Positions 12,201 through 22,928 are shown, counted from the first letter of the stretch. The stretch is DNA of 64,000 nucleotides from Mesocentrotus franciscanus (GCA_037976565.1 CP137673.1:2910218-2974217), one strand, 5' to 3'. The notes: generated by a model not told the origin, from the sequence alone. Made by a program: numbers and translations.

Positions 12201-14894
12201 GAGTGACATCGCAAGGAGAGTTCACCTACATGCACCACAAGAGGCTGAGCAGTATGTCAGAAATATGGTAAGAAAGCTAGGTTTTATTTTGGACAATTTG
12301 GAAAGAGTACAGTGTGTTGAAATAATAATGGGGCATACAATACTAAAGTTGCTCCACTATTGAATTTGTTTAATAAACAAAGCAACTTGCAATATGCATT
12401 GTTCTAGAATTGGAATTTGGTTTAGGGATCAAATTGAAGATAGATAATGATGTACATGTACCCGACTGAAGACTTACAATGGATGATCATTTGATACAAA
12501 AAATGGATTTGAAACAATAAGAGCTAGAATTTGAATTTATAGCGGAGGTTTAATTTTGTGGGTTATAATTAATGGTGCTACATTTTGACATGTTTGTAAT
12601 TTGAATAGAAAAAAAACTAATTTGATTAATATATTTCAGATTGAAGATGGTGAGATTCATGCAACTATCAGCAAACAGAATGGAATGGTCCATTTCCATG
12701 ACAACCCAGAAAAATATGACAACCCTGCAGTACTCAGACACGTCGAGCAACAGGTAATTCTATTTCTCTCCACCTATTCTGAAAACAACATTTATAGCCG
12801 TAGCCTGAAGTGGAGCAATTTCTTCATATGATTTTTATGCCTCCGCTACAAAGTAGCCGGAGGCATTATGTTTTCTGGTTGTCCGTCCGTACGTCCCGTT
12901 CTTGTGTTCGCGTTATCTCAAGAACCGATTGATGGATTACCGCCAAACTTGGGTCATGTATGTATCTTGCAGAGCTAATGAACTGATCATATGTTGGGGT
13001 CATGAGGTCAAAGGTCAAAGGTCACAGGGCTCATTATGAATGCAAAAATAGCTCGTGATTGCGTTATCTCAAGAACCGATTGATGGATTACCGCCAAACT
13101 TGGGTCATGTATGAATCTTGCAGAGCTAATGAACTGATTAGATTTTGGGGTCATCAGGTCAAAGGTCAAAAGTCATGGGGTTCATTATGTATGCAAAGAT
13201 ATATAGCTTGTGAACGCATTATCATTAGAACTGACAGATTGATTACTATCAAACTCAGGACATGTATGTATCTTACAGAGCCATGTATATGAAAAATAGG
13301 TTGTAATCACGATATTCTGAGAACTTGTTAATGGATTACAATTAAAAAGTGAATTTCAAAAAGTGCTTCAGTCTGTTTTGGTTTCTAAAATCGCTCTATG
13401 GCGGAGGCATCATTTTCGACTGCACGCTGTCGAAGGCCCATCTAGTTTATTTCAACAATAAGACTATTAAGAAATACAAATATAATCAGTCTTCACAAAG
13501 AGTGTCATTTATTGATTCAAGTATAAAGTGTAATAATGAAATTCATTTATGAGAAATCAGGAAGTATAATTAAGAGAGATGTAAATTTCAGTATCTACAC
13601 AGCTCTTAAAATCTTAATTTTGCAAAAGATCAGTAAACGACAAACATTATATATCCTTTTAAACACTCTCACAACATAAACACATATGATTTCCCTTTTT
13701 TCATCTGTAATTGTTGGGGACGGGAAGGGGCTGAGACATGGGTAATGAGGGAGTTTGAGTTAAAGTGGTTTTCCAAGTCCATGATAATGCATTTTATATT
13801 CTGTCATGTTTTTATTTTGAATTACCAATTTTTTCATAACAGATGCAACATTGTATCAGTCTTGATGAGAAGCTAAAAAGCATGGATCAAGAGATAGCTG
13901 TTAATCCACAGTATGTTCAAAAGGTGAGATATGAAACAACTATCTTTTGTAATGAGAATTCCATGGACTTTTGTCTTCTTGTGTTGCATAAGTTACCAAG
14001 TATCCTGGAAATCTATGCATGAGTCACATCAAAAGTATCAGTATCTTTGAGGTTTTTCCTCTGATCCAAGCGATAGTAGGGCTGTCAATGATGCAAAAAA
14101 GAGAGATACTAAAACAATTTTCTGTGGTTGGTAGCGTAAGAAACAAAGTACCGTGTACTTGCCCCCCATGCATGTTTGAGTCATTATTATTCCACATTCA
14201 GTTCCACTACCAAAAACAAAACATCATATGATACTTGAAGGGAAACACAACTGAATCTTTTATAAATAAATAAAAGGATAAACTATTTTAATAGGGAGAT
14301 GATATTGCACTCATGATCCCTGGAGACCAAAAGGCCATGAGATCTGACAGTTGGCAAGATGTTGGTCTGCTTTAATAACAGTTGGTTTCATTAGGCTTTC
14401 GGTCTTGTGAATCCTTTGTTGACTCTCAGAAGGCAGATGAGCCGGTCTGATGGGCTGTATTTTACATGGGAAATAGCCGATCCTGGAAAGGGTATAAGTA
14501 GTCATTAAGTAAGGGTGGGGGTTCCGGGGATACTTTTTGGAGGGGATGAGTGTTGGGGGAGATGGATGGAAAGTTGAACGATAGAACTACTGGGGGCTAG
14601 TTTTCAGTTCACTCTTGTCTTTTACTCCACTTCCACTTGTATATCTTGTAACTTTTCACATACAGGCATTTCCACAAATCAGGGAAAGCACCAATTCTTT
14701 CATAAGCACTAAATTTTAGAGGTTGACCATGAAGCTCGGACTCAAAACTGAGGAGAGTGTCAATATTTTTCATTCCATGATATTACCTTGCTATTTACTC
14801 CTCAAATTTGTAACGTGTCTTTGTTTTTTGCCATCTACAGAGCATGGGAGTACGAGAAGACGACGAGGTGGGCGGAGTCTTTGGAGGAAAATAG
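113..14894 (+). CDS. COPS3: COP9 signalosome subunit 3, partial (eight 3' exons)
   Basis: CSN3 is a PCI-domain scaffold subunit of the COP9 signalosome, the complex that removes NEDD8 from cullins; it acts in nucleus and cytosol. Eight exons (113-217, 1140-1280, 7818-7919, 11138-11209, 12181-12267, 12640-12753, 13843-13923, 14841-14894) each have AG/GT borders. Every length is a multiple of three, so all seven introns are phase 0. The translation contains [51 protein letters not shown] and [14 protein letters not shown], which I recognise from animal CSN3. The PCI region runs roughly from the exon at 11138 to the exon at 12640. About 250 codons are present; the N-terminal part lies before the window. 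The tail after VQK is acidic and ends VGGVFGGK. No stop or frameshift was seen, so this is very probably a working gene. No clear AATAAA was seen between the stop and 15152. Confidence 0.97.
1140..1280 (+). CDS. COPS3: COPS3 exon, [11 protein letters not shown] segment
   Basis: 141 bp, 47 codons, between ...tctttccag and gttagt. It encodes [14 protein letters not shown] through [12 protein letters not shown]. Confidence 0.96.
1669..1922. repeat. 51-bp tandem repeat, five copies
   Basis: Five near-identical 51-bp units containing TTTATTCTACAAAACAAAAC, with a few substitutions each. Because 51 is a multiple of three, both strands are open across the array, giving repetitive ORFs that should not be read as genes. 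Confidence 0.9.
1925..3775. repeat. Source copy of a duplicated block (3' flank of the Ig-like gene)
   Basis: This AT-rich stretch lies directly downstream of the antisense Ig-like gene and may include its 3' UTR. It is matched in the same orientation by scattered segments in 24385-28062. Examples are GACACACTGCTGGTAGTACC near 1980 against 24760 and 24955, the CTCTCTATTTCTCCCAAG area near 2133 against 25065, and the long match of about 3371-3770 to about 27645-28060. Confidence 0.85.
3791..4819 (-). CDS. Single-exon immunoglobulin-like type I membrane protein
   Basis: 342 codons without an intron, antisense inside a COPS3 intron. Residues 1-19 look like a signal peptide. Residues 30-128 read as an Ig V-like domain: C41, C86 and a D-A-G-T-Y motif at 99-103. 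The usual cysteine two residues after that Tyr is Phe, so the canonical bridge is altered. A second cysteine-rich Ig-like or other extracellular domain spans 132-232 (C134, C150, C163, C197, C198, C209, C211, C231). A Ser/Thr-rich stalk (234-270) leads to a membrane helix at about 275-297, stopped by RSRKKK, then a tail of about 40 residues. N-glycosylation sequons occur at N42/N43, N79, N223, N234, N257 and N267. The role is unknown; a cell-surface recognition or adhesion receptor is inference. A start at 4819 fits the signal peptide. The C-terminal half has a broken copy at 34835-35352. Confidence 0.78.
   Translation of the reverse strand: MSFPVIFIFIAFAMCNMCKSEDEFKAVIEGDDVQLDFPYPCNNTSVTLQYGIRVPFYTMAETESIVLPPERVHRFTFKNKSEHDHCSLHVRINPVMRIDAGTYIFFVYSEDGIYESPFKRIGLDVEFLPGKVSCTMGEVSIVGNWVALNCMAPVGSLSGQIDCYQNGEKMPPITEPIETYKHLKQTILVKKMYLVFCCTSTWEHTKDLCDCNDFQWDLANDKNLSSVIDPCGPNTSAQDLIETSETAFTPSKAVSTNATTTKINSRNGSVSLKYVVYGLASILIIAGFVIILIVLMLRSRKKKLISLRCKFNLTSSQYQSKFYEIIPNPCVHTCRPQRSISI
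7818..7919 (+). CDS. COPS3: COPS3 exon, [18 protein letters not shown] segment
   Basis: 102 bp, 34 codons, between ...tttctcag and gtaagt. It encodes the segment ending [11 protein letters not shown]. The donor is followed within seven bases by one arm of a perfect hairpin (7926-8136). Confidence 0.96.
7926..8136. repeat. Perfect inverted repeat, 95-bp arms, 21-bp loop
   Basis: Left arm 7926-8020 and right arm 8042-8136 read as exact reverse complements, with a 21-base spacer. The left arm begins six bases inside the intron, just after the COPS3 donor. The lack of visible divergence implies a very recent event or an assembly or foldback artefact. Confidence 0.93.
8640..10320. other. Intronic stretch without recognisable gene
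   Basis: COPS3 intron sequence. It includes short CpG-bearing patches near 8740-8800 (GCTGTGACGTAGG, GGCGTGGC), near 9240-9480, and a CTGACGTCACTC motif near 9916. The ORFs here are short, not framed by splice sites I trust, and show no domain. They could be remnants of a mobile element. Confidence 0.4.
10597..10821. mobile_element. Hairpin MITE with 53-bp terminal inverted repeats
   Basis: Arms 10597-10649 and 10769-10821 are near-perfect reverse complements starting CCCTTCTGCAGGGCACATGA. The interior carries a second GGGTGTTGTTAC...GTTAACACCC inverted pair. A related half-copy (GGAGCCAGAAGGGC) sits near 22498-22600. No convincing target duplication was seen. Confidence 0.75.
11138..11209 (+). 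CDS. COPS3: COPS3 exon, [18 protein letters not shown] segment
   Basis: 72 bp, 24 codons, between ...tttgaag and gtaagc; start of the PCI-domain region, ending NIQRLTK. Confidence 0.96.
11399..11436. repeat. C-run and (CA)n microsatellite
   Basis: A poly-C run, then a CA dinucleotide tract and a short CT tract, inside a COPS3 intron. Confidence 0.9.
12181..12267 (+). CDS. COPS3: COPS3 exon, [16 protein letters not shown] segment
   Basis: 87 bp, 29 codons, between ...ctcttcag and gtaaga. PCI-domain core, ending EAEQYVRNM. Confidence 0.96.
12640..12753 (+). CDS. COPS3: COPS3 exon, [17 protein letters not shown] segment
   Basis: 114 bp, 38 codons, between ...atatttcag and gtaattc. It encodes the winged-helix end of the PCI domain, including [14 protein letters not shown]. 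Confidence 0.96.
12832..13450 (-). mobile_element. Pearl/Helentron-like non-autonomous element in a COPS3 intron
   Basis: Read on the minus strand it has four parts. A 5' end near 13450 is followed by about 2.5 core monomers (near 12935-13380, units containing GGTCAAAGGTCA and CAAGAACCGATTGATGG). Then come a TACG/GTCC-rich microsatellite (about 12880-12900) and a 3' hairpin ATGCCTCCG...CGGAGGCAT (12837-12867). The same family lies in the opposite orientation at 38657-39468. The layout matches bivalve pearl elements and Helentron-associated elements as I remember them. The name is inference; the structure is seen. Confidence 0.7.
13843..13923 (+). CDS. COPS3: COPS3 exon, [18 protein letters not shown] segment
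   Basis: 81 bp, 27 codons, between ...cataacag and gtgaga. C-terminal helix region ending VNPQYVQK. Confidence 0.96.
14841..14894 (+). CDS. COPS3: COPS3 terminal coding exon
   Basis: 54 bp including the TAG stop. It encodes [17 protein letters not shown] after ...catctacag. The Ser-Met-Gly plus acidic tail is the expected CSN3 C-terminus. Confidence 0.95.
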   Translation, partial: SMGVREDDEVGGVFGGK

Positions 14895-15156
14895 GACACA
14901 CTGTATAGCTGAATGTACTTAATCATGGTTGATTTGTAAACTGCAGGAAACAGGGGAAAAAGAGAAAGACAAAATCTATTTATATTTACCAACCCCCCTT
15001 TTTCAAAACTGTCAAAATTCAACCCTTTTTCTTTTCTTTTTTTTTTTCTTCTTAAAGTACCAAGTCATTTAACATTTTACTGTACAGAAAACAAAGTTTC
15101 ATTCATGAATTTCATGAATTTCATGTACAGTGTGTATTCCTGAAGACCCCCTGTTA

Positions 15157-15392
15157 CACCCACAAATGTAATAACGCCCACAAATGTAATAACGCCCACA
15201 AATGTAATAACGCCCACAAATGTAATAACACTTTACCCACAAATGTAATAACACCCACAAATGTAATAACACTTTACCCACAAATGTAATAAATTTCACC
15301 CACAAATGTAATAACCACTTTACCCACAAATGTAATAATTTTGAATCACCCACAAATGTAATAATGACTTTACCCACAAATGTAATAAATTT
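15157..15392 (+). repeat. Terminal array of CCCACAAATGTAATAA, 11 units
   Basis: Short units with variable linkers (CG, CACTTTA, TTTCA and similar). Outer left arm of the foldback element; its inverted partner is at 21305-21482. Confidence 0.93.
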
Positions 15393-15839
15393 GAAGGGAT
15401 ATTTTGTCGAATTTGTTCAAAACTAAAACCCTGTAATAAACAATGGGTATAGCGCGCAGTCTTTACTCCAGACCCGGTTATTTCAAAAATTTAAAAAATC
15501 TTCAAAACTAAGACCCCATAATCCTTTTCCTGTGGAATAACATGAGAATCGAGCGTAGTCTTTCCTCCAGACCCGGTCATTTCAAAAATAAAAACAACTA
15601 GAAATGTAATTCGTCATGAGGACGAATTAGGTGGTCTGTTATGTAATCTGAATAACTGATCTTGTAGAAAATTGTCTTAGCTACAACATATCAAAATTTG
15701 GAAGAAAATCGATCCATATTTACAGATACAATCAATTTTCCATAAATATGCTGACGTCATAATATGCAAATTCGTATTTTGAGTTCCAAGGCCAAAGGGC
15801 AAAGGGCAGAGCTGTAGAAAATTAAGGAACATTACAAGA

Positions 15840-16115
15840 CATAATAGAAGGAGAACGAGAACCAGAGCAGGCGGGAGAGGTAGAGGGTGAGAGAGAAGAA
15901 AAAGAGAAGGGCAGAGGCAGAGGGAGACAGAGCAAGAGAATAAGAGGGAGGCAAGGCAAGAGGTCGAGGTAGAGGGAGGCAGAGAGAGAGGGAGAGGGTA
16001 AAAGAGTAGAGAGAGATATATATGCAGAGACAGAGCAAGAGAAGGAGAGGGGCAAAATAAGAGAGGAGAAGGGAAACAGAGCAAGAGAGAGGAGAAAGAG
16101 AGAGATGCAATGGAG
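15840..16115. repeat. GA-rich low-complexity tract
   Basis: Degenerate AGAGGGAGA/GGCAGAG sequence. It gives long but meaningless Leu/Ser-rich ORFs on the minus strand. Confidence 0.9.
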
Positions 16116-16499
16116 AACGATGCATTCAATATATCCAGCATAAATAGAATTTAATATAGAGAAAGAGAGAAGTATAGACAAGTAAACAATTCTATGTCCA
16201 CGGGAGACGTAAACATGCATATACCTTGGGCTGAATAACTGGAAAAGTAAAAACGTCTGGGAAGGAGACTAGCAAGGTGATTTGATATTGTAGCAGAGTT
16301 GGGAGATACACCCTATATTAGGTTTAATACCAGATTTCCCATAGGGTTGTACTCAAACGATTGACATTCTTCTCCCATAGATATAACACGCAAAATTAGG
16401 CATTTTATTACATTGTTTGTGATTGTATATGATAATATGTTATAATAGTCGAAGAAGATCATAAAATCAAATTTAAAACGACGGCAAAAAAAAAAAAAA

Positions 16500-16568
16500 A
16501 AATGACCCACCAGGAATCGAACTTGGGTCGCCGGAATGGGAGGCAAGTGCTATGACCACTATACCAAA
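16500..16568 (-). pseudogene. tRNA-Gly-like (CCC) remnant or SINE head
   Basis: The complement contains TGGTATAGTGGTCATAGC (D-arm/A-box like), CTCCCAT in the anticodon-loop position and GTTCGATTCC (B box), followed by a long T-run that resembles a Pol III terminator. The anticodon and acceptor stems pair poorly, so this is a degenerate tRNA copy rather than a functional gene. Confidence 0.6.
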
Positions 16569-18559
16569 ATAATCCACATAGACATTACACGTGAACGGAA
16601 AATGGAATTCTCAAATCCCACTTTGCAAGTGAAATATGAGCATGATCCCGGCATCTGATCGAAAAATAAAGGGCACACTTGTGATAGCTTATTGTCTCAG
16701 CTACAACATACTCGAAGCTCAGCAAAAACAAAACTAAAACGACGGAGATATTGCTCGCGAAAGATGGAATGTAGAATCCAGTTTTGAAAAAAAGTCATGT
16801 CCCGTAGAGAATGCACGCAAAATGTGAAAAATTGACATGCCTCCTTTAATCACAAAAATACGCCATGATGCCTTTGTCAAAATGAAAATCGTGGTGACTG
16901 CATTTGTAGAGAATTGTCTCAGCTAGAACATATCAAAATTTGGAAGAAAATCGATCAATATTTACAGAGATACAATCAATTTTCCAAAAATATGCTGACG
17001 TCATAATATGCAAATTGAAATTTTGAGTTCGGAGGCCATTATGATGACGTCATGAGTTAATTGAGGGTCAAATGAGACATGAAATCATATCTCCGACTCA
17101 TAATCTATCCAAATATGAAAAAAATTGGGAGTTCCCATCCATTCTGAAGAGTTACAATGAATTTTGTATAGGCATGTTTTTGCCCATATATGCTATGTAT
17201 TACAAGAGCTCGCGCGCACGGACATTTATATTGAATGGACGCTCATCTTGTTATTAATGGTCAATAAGAGATAAATATGGTATCAAATTGTTTGAAAAAT
17301 ATGGGAAATATCATGAAAGAAAAAAATGGCGATTTTATGTTGTGTAATGGTGTTACGCGCGAAAACGCACGCGCATGTGCGTGTGCGAGTTTTTTTGCGA
17401 AATGCTTAAAATGGCCTGAAACGTATCCAAAACGAATTTGAGACGATTTGGAGCATTTTGAAATTTTGCACGCGCGCTAACGCGCGGACGTACGCATGCG
17501 CGCGCGTTTTTTGACCGGAAATTGACCGGACGGATATTGACCTTCATCATGATAAATTTGAATAAGAAATGACTTTCCGTTATGAAGATATGATCATGAG
17601 TTGAAAGTACAAAAAAAAACACAAAATGGCGCCTGGATGACGTCATGAAGACCTGATGACCTTGAAAATGTTCCTGTCACGTCTCATGACTATGACCTAT
17701 GACTGTGCCAAAATTGAAAGAAATTGACAAAACCGATCTTGAGTTATCCTCGGAACAAAAAAAGGGGTAGAAATAAATAAAAATAAAGAATAATAATAAA
17801 GAAAGAAAATTCTGACAAAAACAATAGGTGATCTGTCGATGCCGACAGACCACCTAATAAAAAACAAAACAAAAAAATTCAAATCTAAGACCCAACAATC
17901 CTCCAAACTAAGACCCTGTAATAAAGCATGGGTTTAGAGCGTTGTCTTTACTCCACACCCGGTTATTTCAAAAATAAAATAAAATAAAACAAAACAAAAC
18001 ATTAACTTTAAAACTAAGGCTCCACCATCTTCCAAACTATAAGACCCTGTGATAAAGCATGGGTTTAGAGCGTAGTCTTTACTCCAGACCCGTTTCATTA
18101 AAAAAATCTTCAAAACTAAGACCCCATCATCTTATTCCTGTGGAATAACACGAGTATTGAGCGAAGTCTTTCCTCCAGACCCGGTTATTCAAAAGTAAAA
18201 AACAAACAAAAACTTTTAAACTAAGACCCCACCATCTTCCAAACTAAGACCCGGTAATAAAGCATGGGTTTAGAGCGTAGTTTTTCTTCCAGACCCGGTT
18301 ATTTCAAAATAAAAACAATAAAAACAAAACAAAAATTCAAATCTAAGACCCAACAATCCTCCAAACTAAGACCCTGTAATAAAGCATGGGTTTAGAGCGT
18401 TGTCTTTACTCCACACCCGGTTATTTCAAAATAAAACAAAACAAAACAAAACAAAACATTAACTTTAAAACTAAGGCCCCACCATCTTCCAAACTATAAG
18501 ACCCTGTGATAAAGCATGGGTTTAGAGCGTAGTCTTTACTCCAGACCCGTTTAATTTGA

Positions 18560-19745
18560 TCAGTCATACTTCATTTCAACTCCGTCTACTCTTGAAGCAT
18601 CTGAAAAGTATTACTGAAAAACTTTTGGAGTTGTACGTGTTAAGTAGTTTTATATGGACGAATACTAAGTTACAGAAAGCCAGGTACATTTAGTATTTCG
18701 CCATCTTGTTCTCTTGTTTTTCCTAGCTTAGAAGAATTGTCACGTGTTAGGTTGTTTGCGTTTTATATCAACTTCAGTTGATGTTATCAGGTTCAATATT
18801 GCCCAAATTATAACCTTGTTTGCTTGTAAAAAGACATGTGAGTTACTCTGGACACCTTTTTATACGTAATAATTATTTTGGTTCTGTTACCGTCTGTATA
18901 TTAATGAAACAACCTCTTCATTCGTTTGGAATAAAATACTTTCTATCTTACAAAATCTATGTATCCATCATTGCATCACTATAAAACCATAATCTCTGCA
19001 ATTTACTCACATTGATTGAGAGAGTATATAGATATTTTATCAGTCAAAGGGTTCTGCAATCGTTCATTCAAAACATGCAAATATGTTTCGCGTGATCTCG
19101 TTATACAGCTATTTATGATTTGTTATATGAAAGTATGCGTTGTTATTTGCTTGTTAACCGATTATTATTTCAGACTTGTTCTTGTTTATATAGCTGCTTG
19201 AGTGTTTCAGAAGTAGGGAAAACTGTAATATAAATGTGTTTTGTTTGTATTTGCCTTTGAATAAATTTCGTTCTCATGAATTCACACCGTGTACCGCGTA
19301 CCAATTGGTAGTCTTCAGTATAAGTAATTGATACGTTCATCACATGAAGAAAGGTAATTCATTCACGCACTCATGAAAATATAACATCGCAATCCAACGT
19401 TTCAATGTCACTAATAGCGTACATATATATATATATATATGTTACATATCGTGAACATATTTCATAATCACATGCATAAAACAATCAGCGTCAATATTTA
19501 AATACATTTAAGGTCACTTATTCGATTACTTTTTTCTACGAACATTGAATTCCAGGATATTTGTGGGCGTTAGAATATTTACATGATTAAAAAATCGTCG
19601 ACGGTCAACGAACCATCGAATCGGTCCCTCCTCTGTGTGTTATATGGACCATTTTGACTGATTCGTCAGTTCGTTTGACCGCCGACCAATCATTTATTTG
19701 TGACGTGTTGTATCCACATATGTAATAATGTAATTTATTTTTAAA
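18560..19745. other. Single-copy centre of the 6.3-kb foldback element
   Basis: About 1.2 kb between the inverted arms. It is AT-rich, with a short (TA)n tract at 19420-19440 and only small ORFs without a domain. No transposase was recognised, so the element is probably non-autonomous. Confidence 0.6.
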
Positions 19746-20006
19746 TGAAAAAAGAGGAATAAGATGGTGGGTCTTAGTTTCGAAGATTTGTTTAAATTTC
19801 TATTTCTTTTGAAATAACCGGGTCTGGAGGAAAGACTACGCCCTATACCCATGTTATTCCACAGGAATGAGATGGTGAGGTCTTAGTTTGAAGATTTTTC
19901 ATTTTTTCTAAATAACCGAGTCTGAAGTAAAGACTTCGCTCTAATCCCATGCTTTATTACCGGGTCTTAATTTGGAAGATGGAGGGGTTTAGTTTAAAAG
20001 GTTTTG

Positions 20007-20037
<31 letters not shown>

Positions 20038-21304
20038 GTTTTTTTAAACTTTTGAATAACCGGGTCTGGAGGAAAGACTACGCTCAATACTCAATTAAGG
20101 AAAGGTATGTCACTTTACTAACTGCACCTTGCACAAAGCCCAGAATGTCTGCACAATTTGAGATTTTGAAACTTGATTTTCAGTTTAAATCATATAATGC
20201 AATCCATTTCTTCTTCTTTTTCTTGTTTTGTCTTATTTCCCGAAAGGAGACAATCCCACCGACAGGCATCGCATAGTCATGGTTGGTATTGGAGGGGCCT
20301 AGGCTGCGCATACGCATACATGCAAGCCGAGAAGCCTGTCCAATGTACCGAACCGGGCTGGCCAGAAGATACAAACATAATAGTCAATGATTTATGCTGA
20401 CAGCCTGTCTGGGATCTCCAAAATTGCGAAAAATTGAGCAGCGTAGATTTTTTTTTCTTTCTTTCTCCTGCTCCCTCTTAAATTTAATTAATGTGATTTG
20501 AATTCGGCGTAAATATTCATAATTGAATGAAACACGCCAATAAAACAAAAACAACAACAACAACAACGTTCTTCCACAGGAATAAGATGATGGGGTCTTA
20601 GTTTAAAAGTTTTTTTTTTATTTTTTAACTTTGAATAACCAGGTCTGGAGGAAAGACTACGCTCAATACTCATGTTATTCCACAGGAATAATATGATGGG
20701 GTCTTAGTTTTGAAGATTTTTTTTTTATTTTAATTAAACGGGACTGGAGTAAAGACTTCCCTCTAAACCCATGCTTTATAACAAGGTCTTATAGTTTGGA
20801 AGATGGTGGGGCCTTAGTTTTAAAGTTAATGTTTTGTTTTGTTTTGTTTTGTTTTATTTTTGAAATAACCGGGTGTGGAGTAAAGACAACACTCTAAACC
20901 CATGCTTTATTACAGGGTCTTAGTTTGGAGGATTGTTGGGTCTTAGATTTGAATTTTCTGTTTTGTTTTTTATTGTTTTTTATTTTTGAAATAACCGGGT
21001 CTGGAAGAACAACTATGCTCTAAACCCATGCTTTATTACAGGATCTTAGTTTGGAAGATGGTGGGTCTTAATTTTAAAGTTTTTGTTTTGTTTTTATTTT
21101 GTTTTTATTTTTGAAATAACCGAGTCTAGAGGAAAGACTACGTTCAATACTCATGTTATTCCACATGAATAAGATGATGGGGTCTTAGTTTTGAAGATTT
21201 TTTAAATTTTTGAAATAACCGGGTCTGGAGTAAAGACTGCGCGCTATATACCCATGCTTTATTACAGGGTTTTAGTTTTGAACAAATTCGACAAAATATC
21301 CCTT

Positions 21305-21482
21305 CAAATTTATTACATTTGTGGGTGATTCAAAATTATTACATTTGTGGGTAAAGTGGTTATTACATTTGTGGGTAAAGTGTTATTACATTTGTGGGTG
21401 TTATTACATTTGTGGGTAAAGTGTTATTACATTTGTGGGTGTTATTACATTTGTGGGCGTTATTACATTTGTGGGTGTAACA
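21305..21482 (-). repeat. Terminal array of TTATTACATTTGTGGG, 8 units
   Basis: Inverted counterpart of the array at 15157-15392, with the same linker types (GTAAAGTG, GTGATTC) in mirror order. Confidence 0.93.
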
Positions 21483-21489
21483 CCCCCCA

Positions 21490-22920
21490 CATACACATGT
21501 AATGTAGTTGCTCACTGCAATTACACAGAGCTATTTTAGGATCTTAGAGACTTGCCAATGGTTTGGCATGTTTATAAACTCAGTTTTTTTATTATCATAA
21601 CAAAAGTTGGGCTTAAATATCATATGAAGATGTATTTCTTCACAGTGCATAACAGAAATATGTATTATAATGCATAACCTGAATCCATTGCAATCTTGTT
21701 GACTGTTATTTTTCAATTCTACCCCAAATCCTTCCTTCCATTTCTTCCTTTTGTCGGGCCCCGGATCTCCTCTCCATACCTTTAAAAGCAGTGGTACTAT
21801 GAGTACATATATACCTGACTTTTTTTCTTTCATACAGACCTGTACATGAAAATGTACTTCATTTCACTGTAAATCTTAACAGCATATGATATTAAGGTAC
21901 AATTCAATGAACATGTTTTTAGGACAGAAAGTATGTACATGTAGATGTATGTGCAAATCAAAAAGGTTCATGTAAATTGCTCGTCAAACTATTATTTTAT
22001 TGATTTTTTGTTTAATGAGTTATAACTGTATTTGCCAATTGATCGTCAGCAATGATATCTCTTTTGGTTTCTGAGAATAAGATTTCACAAAATTTATCTG
22101 AATTAAAAACTTTTTGCTCTTACGAATTATTGAATAAAAATACTTACACATGTCTAGAAATTTTAATTATTTTTTTATTTGTCACAAACTGCATTAAATA
22201 TAATGAAAGCATGTAAAAAAAGGCACATTCAAGTCTAGGCTACTGCCTGAATACACAGTACAGTACAAGGCGGAGAGTGATCGAGATGAAATCCACAAGT
22301 CAGAAAGCATGAGCAAATTTCTGAATTCAGTCATTGAGAATCAACTTGTGCACATCTTATTGTCATTTTAATTGTCATGATTTGCCATTCAATTCCAGAA
22401 AAGGATTGGAACATACATGTACATGTTACTTCTTTAAGCTCTTGAGTGTAACTGACAAAGTGCATTGTAAATGATATGGTTAATGATATTGTATGTCTGG
22501 AGCCAGAAGGGCATTATACTTATACTTATATACTTTAAAGGGAGTTAAAACTCTTCTGGATCTAAACAGGCAATGTGCAGGACATATCAATAGATGCCTG
22601 TATGTAGGGGTATGTAAACTTTATCTTCCTGTAGCCTCTATTGTACATTTATATGCCTTTTGTTATGTTAACCTTCAGTTTTACTAGCATTTGAATGAGT
22701 CGCATCTTGTGTCCTGATTATTAAAGCTACTTTATTCAACTGCAATTATAATGTACAGATGATGGGTATGAAGAAAGGAAAGGATTCAAGGATTATAAAT
22801 GTATGTCACTTTTGTGTGAACACATTTGTGTATAAAATAACTGGGTTATTGTTTTATTTGATATTCGATAGGGATGAATAAGAGGATTGTTTCATCATTC
22901 TGTTGAAGTGGACCATGATA
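21490..22920. other. No gene seen
   Basis: AT-rich intergenic sequence. One related half of the hairpin MITE family lies near 22498-22600 (GGAGCCAGAAGGGC, then CTTCTGGATCTAAACAGG). Short ORFs only. Confidence 0.6.
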
Positions 22921-22928
22921 TGTTTTTA

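Larger units (their letters stand above)
15599..17856. mobile_element. 2.3-kb insertion nested in the left foldback arm
   Basis: The arm's repeat unit is interrupted between AAAACAAC (15598) and AAAACAAAAC (about 17860). The insert starts with a hairpin, AATTCGTCATGAGGACGAATT, next to TTAGGTGGTCTGT. It ends with a hairpin, CTGTCGATGCCGACAG, next to ACCACCTAA, so short inverted ends are present. Inside are two related units of about 130 bp (about 15664-15790 and 16905-17045), each with TGACGTCATAATATGCAAAT, a purine-rich tract and a tRNA-like remnant. No coding potential was recognised. The class is uncertain; the hairpin ends would suit a Helentron-type element. Confidence 0.6.
15152..21482. 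mobile_element. 6.3-kb foldback element with tandem-repeat arms
   Basis: Both termini read TGTTACACCCACAAATG inward (left 15152; right end 21482 as the complement). The outer part of each arm is an array of CCCACAAATGTAATAA units: 11 on the left (to about 15388) and 8 on the right (from about 21308). Inside this, both arms carry about 90-120-bp repeats of ACTAAGACCCTGTAATAAAG and TTTACTCCAGACCCGGTTAT type in inverted orientation (left 15415-15598 plus 17857-18560; right 19745-21290). The centre, 18560-19745, is single copy. Poly-C at both flanks may be a short target duplication but is too simple to prove it. No transposase ORF was found. Confidence 0.82.

Noticed and set aside
15157..15392. 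CRISPR-like direct repeats
   Set aside because: Eukaryotic context, 16-bp units with tiny variable linkers and an inverted partner array; this is the arm of a foldback element.
15677..16220. Long Leu/Ser-rich minus-strand ORFs
   Set aside because: Translation of a GA-rich tract; composition explains the open frame.
16500..16568. Functional tRNA-Gly gene
   Set aside because: A and B boxes and a T-run are present but acceptor and anticodon stems do not pair; called a remnant.
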